A stretch of DNA of 64,000 nt, from NCBI GenBank assembly GCA_902788345.1, contig CADAJP010000003.1, forward strand, positions 53,570-117,569, in the 5' to 3' direction. The notes below the pieces were generated by a model. It saw nothing but the letters and a program-made list of their open reading frames with translations. It ran no database searches and had not been told where the DNA came from. This stretch comes from an uncultured bacterium (GTDB lineage Bacteria > Cyanobacteriota > Vampirovibrionia > Gastranaerophilales > Gastranaerophilaceae). The translations under genes and the position numbers were made by a program. Shown piece by piece: positions 56,701 to 64,000 of this stretch (position 1 is the first letter of the stretch; every line of letters starts with the position of its first letter).

Positions 56701-59700
56701 AAACGGTTTTGGTAATTGGAATATGTTCTATAATGTTGCCGCCGGTTCTGCAATGGTGATATCAGGTACAGTTGTTATAAAAAATATTAATAACAACGTA
56801 AATGCAAAAATTTTAAATACTAAGCTCAATTCACAAAATTTAAATGTAACCGCAACGGATTATTCAGTTAAAAATATTGTAGCAGGTATGATAGATGGTT
56901 CAAAAATTGGTGCAATAGGTACTCAAGTCTATATTACAAAAGATAACAGTGATACATTAAGCCTTATTGGAAATAATTCTGATATAAATGTTACCAATAC
57001 TTTAAATATGACTGCTTGGAACAGAAAAGACAATAAGGTAGTCTTTGCAGCTGCAGGCGGATCAGGCAGATTTTCCGTAGATGCTAATGTCCTTAAAAAT
57101 ACAATAAAAGATGATACAATAGCTAAGATAGATACAGGTTCAACGATAAGTGCAGGCACATTAAATATTAATACGGAAGAAGATGTTAATGCTTCAAGAG
57201 TAGTAGTTGCGGCAGACGGTTCACTTAACGTAGCAATTGATGTAAGCCCATTAATCAATTACTATGGTGATAACTCAAATTCGGCAGACAGAAAAGGTAA
57301 AATAATATCAGAGATTTCAGCTTCAAAAATAAATAATGCTGCTATTAATATGAATGCCAATACAAATATCAAAACTCAAGATATAACAGTAGATGTCGCT
57401 GGCGCCGCTACAGGTTTTGTTGGTTCCGGAACTGCAATTAAAAATACCTATAATACAATTACAAAAGCAATTATTGATTCAAATACCATTATAAACAATG
57501 CCCAAGATATTAAAATGAACGCAAATTCCGTATTTGATTCAAGAAACTATGCTATAGGTGCTTCAGGTTTAGGTGTTGGTGTAAATCTTGTTGCGAATGT
57601 AATTTTGAATGATTTTATATCGAAAACGGAAACGAGTATTTCTGATTCGACCGTAAATGCAAAATCAATAGAATTAAATACAAATAAAGACAAAAAAGAT
57701 AATTTGGTTAATTATGGTATTGCCGGTGGTTTTGCCGCAAAGGGTGTATCTGCGGTTGTAACAACAATATATGATGTATTTAACAGTGAATCAATCTCAA
57801 AAGTTGTAAATTCAGATATAGAAACAAATCATGGCGGACTTGTGCTGGATGCAAATTCATCAAGAACAATGAAAAACATGGATATAAGTGCTTCTTTGGC
57901 AGGTCTTGGTTTTGGTGGTGCAGCTTCTGCTCTGGTAACCAAAAATGATTCCAAAACACTATCTTATATAGATGTAAAAAGCGGAAATAATATAGATGTA
58001 GCAGGACAATTATATCTTAATGCTCAAGATAGTACCATTGCCAATAATACGCTTGGTGTCGGAGGAGGCGGCTTAGTATCGGGTATTGCGTGCGTTAATT
58101 TATATACCGCTAACAATCTTGTAAAATCAGAAATTTTATCCCAAACAGGTGCAAGTGCAATAAAATCAGGTTCGGCGTATGTCGGTGCCGAGTCAACAAA
58201 TGCAATAAGAAATCTTGCAGTAGGTGCAGCAGCAGGTTTAGCCGCAATTGCCGCTGATGTTCAAATCATTAAAATCGGCAAATTTTCTTCAAGTTATACG
58301 GATACAGAAGATAAATCAGGTATAAAAGCAGCTATTCAAAAAACAAAAGAAGGTTACGATAAAATAGCAACAGATGAAGAAAAAGCACGTTATAATCCGG
58401 AAGCGGATACAACGCAAAGCGTAACAGGTGTACTTGCAAATGTAAATGCTGATATGCAAAACACCGGTACTTTGGAAATGAGCGCTAAAAGCAATATAAA
58501 AGGTGTAGATAAAAATGGTAATTTAACCGATACATTATATCTTCAAAATGTTGATGTAACGGTTGGCGGTCTTACACCTGCTGCCGCAGTTAAAAACCTT
58601 AAAATTGCGAATGATACAAAATCAACTATATCAGGCGGTAATATAACAAGCGGAGATATTAAAGTTAATGCAGAATCTAATTCAAATGTAGAAATTTCAA
58701 GTACGGGTGTAACCGTTTCAGCCGCAGCATTATCAGGCGGTGGTTCAATATATAATAACAATGCAAATACACTGGCTCAAATAGGTTCAAACGGTAATAC
58801 AAAAATTAATGCAAATAATGTTAGTGTTAACTCAAAATCAACAAGTAAATCAAATCTTGTTACCCGCAGTGTTGGTGTAACATTAGCGGCAGGGTTAGCT
58901 GGTGTTAATATTATTGAAAATATTGATAATAACAGCAGTTTAGCAAAAATTACAGGTAATACTGATATTACGGCAACAGGTACGGTATCAGCTCATTCAA
59001 CTATGAATACAGATTTAAAATCAAGACAAAATACTGTAGAAGTTAGGGGTGCAGAATTAGTTTCCATATTTAAAAATGAAACAAATGCATCGACTATATC
59101 TAAGGCTGTTATTGAGGATGTAAACGGAACAATTAAATCTAAAAATATAAATCTGGTATCTGATTATGAAGTAATGCAGGCTTCTAATACCTATAATGCT
59201 ACAAAAGTTAAAGCGGTAAATATTGTTGACCATGATAAAGCAAAAGTAATAATGAATTCCACCTTTATATCAGGTATTAATTCTGAAAATGTCAATATTG
59301 AAAATAGCGGCAGTATGATAATTGAAACTGCTAAAAATATAGGTAATCAAAATAATGGTATTTCTGCAATAAATAACCTTGATGCGGTTGAAGCGACTAT
59401 TATAAGCTTTTTCTCCGGCACTTTTGGTGAAACAAATAACACAGCAACATCAAATACTTATTTGAAAGCAGGAAATAATAAAACAGGTACGCTGACAATT
59501 AATTCATATTTGGATTCTTTAGCTAAAACGACTGCAGATGTCAGAAAAGGTGGCGCTTTTAGTGTAAATTCGGCTTATTCTGAAGCTACGGATATAAGTT
59601 CTTTGAATTTAGATATTTCCGGTACTAATAAAATTATGGGCAGTGCTACAATTAATGCTATCCATAATGCATCCGTAAGTTCTGATATGGAAGCACTTAA

Positions 59701-62700
59701 TGTCGGTGTTGGTGTTCAGGGGCAGCGTGTAAGAATCAGTGCAACGCAGACATCAAATACAATTGGTACTATTGCAGGTGATTACAGTGCTAACAGTTCA
59801 GATATCAATTTCAATACAAACAGAAATTCTTATATAAGTAAAACAACAAGATCAGGCGGAGCTATAAGTGTTAATGATGCAAAGTCTAATAATACTCTTG
59901 ACGGTAATTCAACGCTGAATATTAATGTTTCAAATGCTTCAGATGATTTGAACAACAAAATGACCGTTAAAAATACATCAACAAATACATTTGATATTAA
60001 ATCAAGTGATTCTTCGGGCGGTGTAATAAATATAAGCGTTGTAAACGATAATACAACATTAAATACAAGAACAACAACAAATATTAATAATGCTAATATC
60101 AAAGCAAAAGGTGATGTATCATTTGAAGTTGCAAATAATACAATGATTGATGACACAGGTACAAGTAAAGGCGGCGGTTTTATTGCTGTTCTTGATGATA
60201 CCTATAAAAGAACTTATACATCAGGTGCATATTTGAATTTAACAGATAGTGAAATACATGCAAATGATATTAATTTGCACACACATTCTGATATAAGTGC
60301 AAGAAGAAAAAATGAATTTGATTTTAAAGCAGGCGGTGGCGGATTTGTAGCCGTAAATCAACTTGAACTTAGAAATTGGCTTAATCAAACAAGTGCAATT
60401 AATTTAACAAATTCAAAATTGTATGCAAGTAATGATGCTGTGTTATCTGCTGATACATCATCATGGTTTAAGGCTAAATCAGATACCGATGCCAGAGGCT
60501 TTGTATCGGTACCTAAAGTATGGTCATATCTTGATCCTACTTATAACCATACAATCGCATTAGACAGCAGTTCAATTATTGATGCTGCCAATAATGCGGT
60601 ATTCAATTTCAATTCAAATAATACATTATCAAGCAAAGTTTCTGCTTATTCTGCAGGCTTTGCAGGTCCTCCATCTGCTTATTCATGGTTAAATTTGAAT
60701 ATAAATAACACGTTAGATAATAGAGGTAAAATACACGCAGGAAATCTTGCCGATATTAATTTCATGACTAAATCTTATAATGATTTAGCTAACCATATTA
60801 ATACAGAAAACCGTGCAGCTGTTGCAAAAACTTGGGAAGATGGAAATTTATTAAAGAGAGTAATAAATAACCTAAAAGTACCTGGTGGTGCTGAAATTGT
60901 TTCAGACAAGGATATTGAAGTTACCTATTCCGGAGGCAGAAATAATTTTGATTCCAACAAGACATGGAGAACTATATCTTATGCTGCATTTGGTATTCCT
61001 ATTGACAGCGGATACAAAACAACACATCCCGTAAATAATATTGTAGGTAATTCATTGGAACTTAACGGCTTAATGAAGGCAGGAAACGGTGGCAGCAAAA
61101 AAATTACAATAGATAAAGCAGGAAACATTGTTGCCGATAAAACAGAAGGCTTTACTTCATCCGATTACAGCCTTTCAGGAGGTCAGGCAGTTGACGGTAA
61201 AACGATAAAAGACCAAAAAATTTCACAGATACAAAAAGAAATAAATAAAGCAACTTCTGATTTAGAAGTAGCTACGTCTGAAATAAAGAATTTAGAAGAT
61301 GCTATAGATATTAAAACAAATGAAAAAGAAAATGCAGAAAAAATCACGGCTGACTTTAACAGTTTAATTTCAGGCGATTATAAACTTTTGAACTCTAAAA
61401 TTCCTGATGGTCAAGAATCAAGTGAATTTTATAATTTTGTTATGAACGACTTTAAAGCTCAAATTACGGGTTCTGAAGAAGGCAAATTATCGGAAGCACA
61501 ATATAAATCACTTGGTGACGCATACGGAAAAGAAATCAGTGCTATTTATGAATATAATCAAGCACATAAAGATTCACCAAAAGAATATATTTCTCTAAGC
61601 GACTTTTTATCTGGAAATACCAGTTTGGGTTTATCTGATGCACAGAAAAATACAGTGAAAACTGCCTGTGATACAATGGGAAGAAATAATAACGGCGGTA
61701 TGACAACTGCAAACGGTATTTTTGACACTTATATTGCTTTTGACGGAACCAAATATGCAGGTGTTACAAACCCAACGGAAGCAGACAATGTTAAAACATG
61801 TGATGAAGTAACAGGACTTCCTGCAAGAATAGCGGAATTGACTTCCGATATTACTATCTTAACGGAAATGGCTCAGGCTTATACAACTGCTAAAGAAAAT
61901 TTAACTGCAGAAATTAGTACGTTAACCGCAGAAAAAACTGCTGTTGAAAATACGAGTGACTCAGAATTTGCAAAGTCAAAAGATACTTCTTATTCAATAG
62001 TATTTGATGATATTATATCAAAAGGCGCTAGTATTAAAATTGATGGTACGACCAATAAACACATTAGTGGTACCGGGACTTTCAGTGTTGCAGGTTCAGG
62101 ACTTCAAGTTGATAACTATTCAACACGCTCTTTGGTATTTAATGATATTGATTTAGGTTCTTCTACTCAAAGCGGTTTGTATATTGACGGTAAAAATTAT
62201 CAGGAATTTTTGAATAAAGAACAGGCTGTAAACGGTACAGACAGAAGTGCTTATGCTTATATGTATCCAAGTGGGATTATCAGCTTTATTCCGCTGCCAT
62301 ATGGTGAGGATTATAACACGAATTTTGACGCAATTGGCAAAACCGGTGTTCATTATATATCTACTGGAGCAAATGTAAATTCGGGCATAGTAATTAATAA
62401 TTACTACGATACGGCTAATCCGTTTGCTTCAAGCCAAAATATTCCAAACCCAACGCTTGCATCCGATATTACATTTAACGGTAAAATAGCTACAAACGGT
62501 GCTTTCAAAGTATTTAATGACTCAGGCTCTATATATCTGAAAGACTTTAATAATGATAATGTTAAAGGTGCGGTTAATATAGTATCAACAAAAGGAAATA
62601 TAGATTTTGTTTCTTCAGGATTATTGAAGCTAAAAACAAATAACAATCAAAATAATATTTTTGCCGGTAATGGCATAAATATTAATGCAGGTTCCGTAGA

Positions 62701-64000
62701 TTCCTGGATAGATATGACTGCGGGCTATAATAAAGATTTAACACTGACTATAACGGACGATATGCTCGCCGAGAATAATCTTCTTATTGATCCTGTAACG
62801 GGAGAAAAGATTTTAATTAATCTTGGTAATACTCCTTATGCAAATGCATCAAATAATATAAAAGCAGTTTATAAAGACGGACAAATACATTTATATAACA
62901 TCAATAATGATGTAAAAGGTGTTGACAGAAGTCAAAGAGGTAAAGTAAATATTACTGCTGCCGGTTCAAATACAATAAATAACGATAAAATTACAGCATA
63001 TGACAAATATCAAAAAATTACTGTTAATAACCAAACAGATAAGCAGTTAAATGTTTATAATGTTACAAATTTGACAAGTAATGGCGGATATTACTTGAAC
63101 GGTAATAAAGTAAAAGATGCCCAAGGCTATGAAAAGGCTGATACAAGTATTACTTCAACAGGGAAACTTGTATTAGATGGTGTTATAAGAAATGCCGTTA
63201 AAATGCAAACTGGTAAAATTGTACTTGATTCATCATCAAACGGTCTTGATTCAAGTCTGGTTCTCCAATCTCAAGGCAGTGGTCTTGAATTGAAAAAACA
63301 AAATTCAATCAGTACGGATAATCCGTCTGCAAATTCAATATATGCAGCAGGTAATGTTTCCTTAGTAAATGACAATTCAAATGTTTCAGGTGCAGATGAA
63401 TCAGATGCAGACATGATTATTGCAGGTGATATTGAAGTACAGGGAAATATATACCTGAATCAGGAAACCACCGGTAGTATGAATATAGATTCAACGCTTC
63501 GTCAAGTAGGACAACATGTTGATGGTTCAAGAGGTCAAATTGTAATAGCTAATCAAAATGAAAGTGACACAGGCGGCATTTATTTTGGAGAAAATACAGT
63601 TGTTTATAACGAAAACGGGGACATCTCTATAGTAAATGCTTCTGAATCTACAGTTGTGACTGATGGTTTTATATATGCACGAAAAGGAAGTGTAAATATA
63701 CTTAATGGTGGTACGACTATTGATTGTGCAACAGCAGTTGCAGATTCACACAATATAGTAAGTGTTGGTGGTAATCCGATTATTATTGATGGCATAAAGA
63801 TTGCTGAAAAAGGTTATATTAGTGTATACAATGATCTTTCAAGTGATTTGATAATTACTGAAAACGGAGCCTTGATAAATACAAGCAAAACACCTCATGA
63901 TATAAGTATCATAAATGGAGATATTGGTGGGGACCTTAGTATTAAAGGGGTAGTCGCAAACTATTCAGGCGGTGATATTACTATTGAAAACAACGGCGGA
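50723..64000 (+). CDS. Giant LktA-type filamentous (TPS-secreted) adhesin, 3' end beyond the window
   Basis: I read this frame codon by codon to the window edge: 4,426 codons with no stop. A signal peptide (cleavage near residue 31) is followed by a two-partner-secretion domain to about 140, with FVSPGGMIIGASGVLNVGSL at the place of the usual NPNG motif. The rest is beta-helix: short strands with repeated GGG, N-x-x-N-T-x-A-x-I and V-x-A patterns. Two Asn-rich tracts lie at residues 277-290 and 383-408, and an alpha-helical insert at about 3494-3750. Cys is very rare. The nearest family I know is the Fusobacterium leukotoxin LktA type; adhesion or host-cell interaction is inferred. Its outer-membrane TpsB exporter is not in the window. 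Confidence 0.85.
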   Translation, partial: MKNANFYKKKIIASVLCANMLFINLPASVLASNITGVTPDANNTYNIEAAKVSGNTGFRQYTDFTLDKGHIANLIFKNNQLHFVNLVDNQININGIVNTMQGSNFYNGHAIFVSPGGMIIGASGVLNVGSLTMMAPSQNAYNAFKNGLTADDYKNMADYEYSLKNGNYKSLITNSSGTITINGSIFAREGVEAYARTINIAKGEDVNAHEPGIFAGIKNNNNLLTSNDAAEALFNDLVSNNITNASGFNLEGGKIRLVTNKAQDEIITTVLTSEETAGGNNNQNNNNNAEKKKYQTTTTINVANGLKTTVKKEIKDDASGESTTEQTIDSTYENSSLSSEGSTISIGNAYIASNDVEIEANAQLSKEVTEDSIKAYGEAEKKAANNNNSQNSNNNNNNNNNNNNENTTTQDSTSGYKIHKSAMGTADEAKATVIISSSKIKGDSVSVKSNATNSTETYIQLLSPLWEKWVSLLGQDLAIRLFSKLLDVLPNGEDYESLDANTKAQIQEMISELPWQSKEAIVSYFSDKMYKYFDGARANANLSIIGSEIKGASSVDITSNADATLKLTTGNLDSHALLFYGLGSGTESKVTVSGSKISALNETGTGNIGISAYSTINHSIDYDSSNFRTIVDNNGSTTGNATGKYSGYNFSLLNNSISSDTNVTINNIENTEIGSSIEAANVDIKAIGFNKSDISIKNVSNVGENAERSGISATMLINHTDTKADVLVDTSTVKANYTDPVTAQEIDLENTTDMNNPVMKDVIYEYGKARFIAENIESIQNKVTTKVQAKKQEYSINTKEMANFSPSYTIKLYDWLNKKFLNKATDKVGSVIDKAHLEFSGSAIWNDEINNASSILSGATVDADTVNVNSNILDFTANQSIADAAANSNLGGGAAIIVNNKNNTNIAQIVESSTITAKTLLNVDAQTQLPMNPFKLKVGTKSGDKDYYIGVAFDQEDNIDKWDTEFIHSDLMDLLGVIGKNANKEGFQKFLKAVKSPKQTISSLEFAMDGLLNNYAKAQTGGKYSGIAGSVVVNSITNNTTAKIDNSNVTVENGNVLVNSVNSVVNHDGAGKVDFLITEVNDFLNSLKGGTPEQQLEASKFGMGGSVLVQNFTNNATATINKSNVTAENGNVDVSSASEEGYINIAVTGAKAQNVAIEGSVSVQNIGGVTKASIEDEENNTNLINAQDVNVSAGKAKIRTKAKGKGSALLGVSGDSIVQNPVTHELVRNAERDSKDGVLNITIFGTNAMESGAGVSVGASVDVASNEKQTNALIDKAKITAADNINVTSSSFNKKIGILTAGAFTTGAQTSSLPNVGNAQSITDDANNNTESLTNNQQVLENNNPNREGAENSEGTTGNVTQLANGVANILTGDNTSSSRNFSASLAGTVEVFNDKSAVTTAINYAVLNVGNELNATSTKDNFLVNVSGGVAKGDNIGGGAGVNIYANKGTVSSDITGGTITFNSENAKKLNVTATSNHFITDVAMGVGIASGESSSFGAALGGSFNTNTLKDTTSAKITGATISKNENVANDIDVNVKAKTESKIYNVAGEVGYSRSEKVAIGAGVAGNMDVLEQTVLAQIAGNSVLSNVKDAYIDSELKQHIHSAAVAGEVVTGGSFGFNIGGALGLELIKNRVSALLGDGTNLTTISSSGDVRVKADSLIDGFTATGALNATTTSFSFGAGIGAIVDIDSSEIKSEVNKAKIENSKSVEIKANSKDERNFIAANLGGALSEKGSFGISANGIVSILKSQIHAQVMNGSQLAAEGTININSSYTTNFKGITALGDAVKKGGAIGANVLVNHFENDVLSQVSNDSILTAGTNVGIGARTASSLNLIPAAVAAAGTGIAAVAADVSVNVIKNKTNALAEAKVITAQNGNITVAADDETTLLNRGGTLAASSPKTAVDVSGAVNVDLISKTVNARIGTDAQGADQSIVKAENGTVSVSAVSTNSLGGTKNAQGLYDRDDITSEAYQNQLLTKDSEGNFNGINYTNGFGNWNMFYNVAAGSAMVISGTVVIKNINNNVNAKILNTKLNSQNLNVTATDYSVKNIVAGMIDGSKIGAIGTQVYITKDNSDTLSLIGNNSDINVTNTLNMTAWNRKDNKVVFAAAGGSGRFSVDANVLKNTIKDDTIAKIDTGSTISAGTLNINTEEDVNASRVVVAADGSLNVAIDVSPLINYYGDNSNSADRKGKIISEISASKINNAAINMNANTNIKTQDITVDVAGAATGFVGSGTAIKNTYNTITKAIIDSNTIINNAQDIKMNANSVFDSRNYAIGASGLGVGVNLVANVILNDFISKTETSISDSTVNAKSIELNTNKDKKDNLVNYGIAGGFAAKGVSAVVTTIYDVFNSESISKVVNSDIETNHGGLVLDANSSRTMKNMDISASLAGLGFGGAASALVTKNDSKTLSYIDVKSGNNIDVAGQLYLNAQDSTIANNTLGVGGGGLVSGIACVNLYTANNLVKSEILSQTGASAIKSGSAYVGAESTNAIRNLAVGAAAGLAAIAADVQIIKIGKFSSSYTDTEDKSGIKAAIQKTKEGYDKIATDEEKARYNPEADTTQSVTGVLANVNADMQNTGTLEMSAKSNIKGVDKNGNLTDTLYLQNVDVTVGGLTPAAAVKNLKIANDTKSTISGGNITSGDIKVNAESNSNVEISSTGVTVSAAALSGGGSIYNNNANTLAQIGSNGNTKINANNVSVNSKSTSKSNLVTRSVGVTLAAGLAGVNIIENIDNNSSLAKITGNTDITATGTVSAHSTMNTDLKSRQNTVEVRGAELVSIFKNETNASTISKAVIEDVNGTIKSKNINLVSDYEVMQASNTYNATKVKAVNIVDHDKAKVIMNSTFISGINSENVNIENSGSMIIETAKNIGNQNNGISAINNLDAVEATIISFFSGTFGETNNTATSNTYLKAGNNKTGTLTINSYLDSLAKTTADVRKGGAFSVNSAYSEATDISSLNLDISGTNKIMGSATINAIHNASVSSDMEALNVGVGVQGQRVRISATQTSNTIGTIAGDYSANSSDINFNTNRNSYISKTTRSGGAISVNDAKSNNTLDGNSTLNINVSNASDDLNNKMTVKNTSTNTFDIKSSDSSGGVINISVVNDNTTLNTRTTTNINNANIKAKGDVSFEVANNTMIDDTGTSKGGGFIAVLDDTYKRTYTSGAYLNLTDSEIHANDINLHTHSDISARRKNEFDFKAGGGGFVAVNQLELRNWLNQTSAINLTNSKLYASNDAVLSADTSSWFKAKSDTDARGFVSVPKVWSYLDPTYNHTIALDSSSIIDAANNAVFNFNSNNTLSSKVSAYSAGFAGPPSAYSWLNLNINNTLDNRGKIHAGNLADINFMTKSYNDLANHINTENRAAVAKTWEDGNLLKRVINNLKVPGGAEIVSDKDIEVTYSGGRNNFDSNKTWRTISYAAFGIPIDSGYKTTHPVNNIVGNSLELNGLMKAGNGGSKKITIDKAGNIVADKTEGFTSSDYSLSGGQAVDGKTIKDQKISQIQKEINKATSDLEVATSEIKNLEDAIDIKTNEKENAEKITADFNSLISGDYKLLNSKIPDGQESSEFYNFVMNDFKAQITGSEEGKLSEAQYKSLGDAYGKEISAIYEYNQAHKDSPKEYISLSDFLSGNTSLGLSDAQKNTVKTACDTMGRNNNGGMTTANGIFDTYIAFDGTKYAGVTNPTEADNVKTCDEVTGLPARIAELTSDITILTEMAQAYTTAKENLTAEISTLTAEKTAVENTSDSEFAKSKDTSYSIVFDDIISKGASIKIDGTTNKHISGTGTFSVAGSGLQVDNYSTRSLVFNDIDLGSSTQSGLYIDGKNYQEFLNKEQAVNGTDRSAYAYMYPSGIISFIPLPYGEDYNTNFDAIGKTGVHYISTGANVNSGIVINNYYDTANPFASSQNIPNPTLASDITFNGKIATNGAFKVFNDSGSIYLKDFNNDNVKGAVNIVSTKGNIDFVSSGLLKLKTNNNQNNIFAGNGININAGSVDSWIDMTAGYNKDLTLTITDDMLAENNLLIDPVTGEKILINLGNTPYANASNNIKAVYKDGQIHLYNINNDVKGVDRSQRGKVNITAAGSNTINNDKITAYDKYQKITVNNQTDKQLNVYNVTNLTSNGGYYLNGNKVKDAQGYEKADTSITSTGKLVLDGVIRNAVKMQTGKIVLDSSSNGLDSSLVLQSQGSGLELKKQNSISTDNPSANSIYAAGNVSLVNDNSNVSGADESDADMIIAGDIEVQGNIYLNQETTGSMNIDSTLRQVGQHVDGSRGQIVIANQNESDTGGIYFGENTVVYNENGDISIVNASESTVVTDGFIYARKGSVNILNGGTTIDCATAVADSHNIVSVGGNPIIIDGIKIAEKGYISVYNDLSSDLIITENGALINTSKTPHDISIINGDIGGDLSIKGVVANYSGGDITIENNGG
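51870..51945 (+). repeat. AAC/AAT triplet tract inside the adhesin
   Basis: An imperfect (AACAAT)-type trinucleotide tract encodes about 20 Asn between the N-terminal domain and the first large helix. A smaller Asn-rich tract lies at 51550-51592. Length changes by whole triplets would keep the frame. Confidence 0.8.

Noticed and set aside
51301..63795. Many minus-strand open frames of 60-110 codons opposite the adhesin
   Set aside because: They mirror the low-complexity repeats of the adhesin, lack ribosome binding sites and show Ala/Pro/Leu-rich shadow composition.

Overview
AT-rich chromosomal segment from a Gram-negative-type (diderm) bacterium. Kdo-8-phosphate synthase (kdsA) and Kdo transferase (waaA) imply lipid A/Kdo lipopolysaccharide. 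RseP, a D-Ala-D-Ala dipeptidase, alanine racemase and many signal peptides fit a cell with peptidoglycan and a periplasm. The mix (very large LktA-type filamentous adhesin, pheS without pheT, families I recall only from non-photosynthetic gut cyanobacteria, AT-rich DNA) makes me favour a Vampirovibrionia/Gastranaerophilales ('Melainabacteria') genome. That placement is inference from memory and is not proven here.

Layout. 1-3.7 kb: a TPR-glycosyltransferase, then rpsB and tsf. 3.8-9.2 kb: five sugar-transfer genes (two GT8-type, one fused to a second transferase domain; two GT2; one fucosyltransferase-like). 9.3-11.4 kb: manC and pnuC. 11.4-20 kb, minus strand: MATE exporter, waaA, a class I aminotransferase, then mfd with a PpiC-type lipoprotein foldase. 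20-27 kb: dnaK, an HExxH membrane protein, and the kdsA-MBL-pheS-rseP run. 27.1-28.4 kb: tRNA-Arg followed by a RAYT transposase with nested repeats. 28.4-32.3 kb, minus strand: AlgI/AlgJ-type O-acetylation pair and a VanX-type dipeptidase. 32.5-40.6 kb: unknown protein, acpS, pgi, secreted protein, trxB, long TPR protein, dusB, panC. 40.6-43.2 kb: accessory cassette of a small XRE regulator, an EcoRI-family adenine methyltransferase and a DUF262-HNH protein. 43.4-47.3 kb: rpsH outside any ribosomal operon, a small protein, ilvC, a YhaM-like OB/HD protein, alr. 47.5-50.4 kb: a 597-residue lineage-type protein, a 106-bp tandem repeat, a secreted coiled-coil protein, tRNA-Ile. 50.7-64 kb: one reading frame open for all 4,426 codons to the window edge, a giant TPS-type beta-helical adhesin.

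How it works together. Much of the window builds the cell envelope: Kdo/LPS, GDP-mannose, glycosyl transfer, polysaccharide O-acetylation, D-alanine metabolism, envelope proteolysis and folding, and a giant surface adhesin. Translation and repair housekeeping (rpsB, tsf, rpsH, pheS, dnaK, mfd, dusB, two tRNAs) is scattered between. The accessory parts most worth following up are the methyltransferase/DUF262-HNH cassette, the RAYT element beside tRNA-Arg, an intergenic inverted-repeat family seen three times, and the adhesin.
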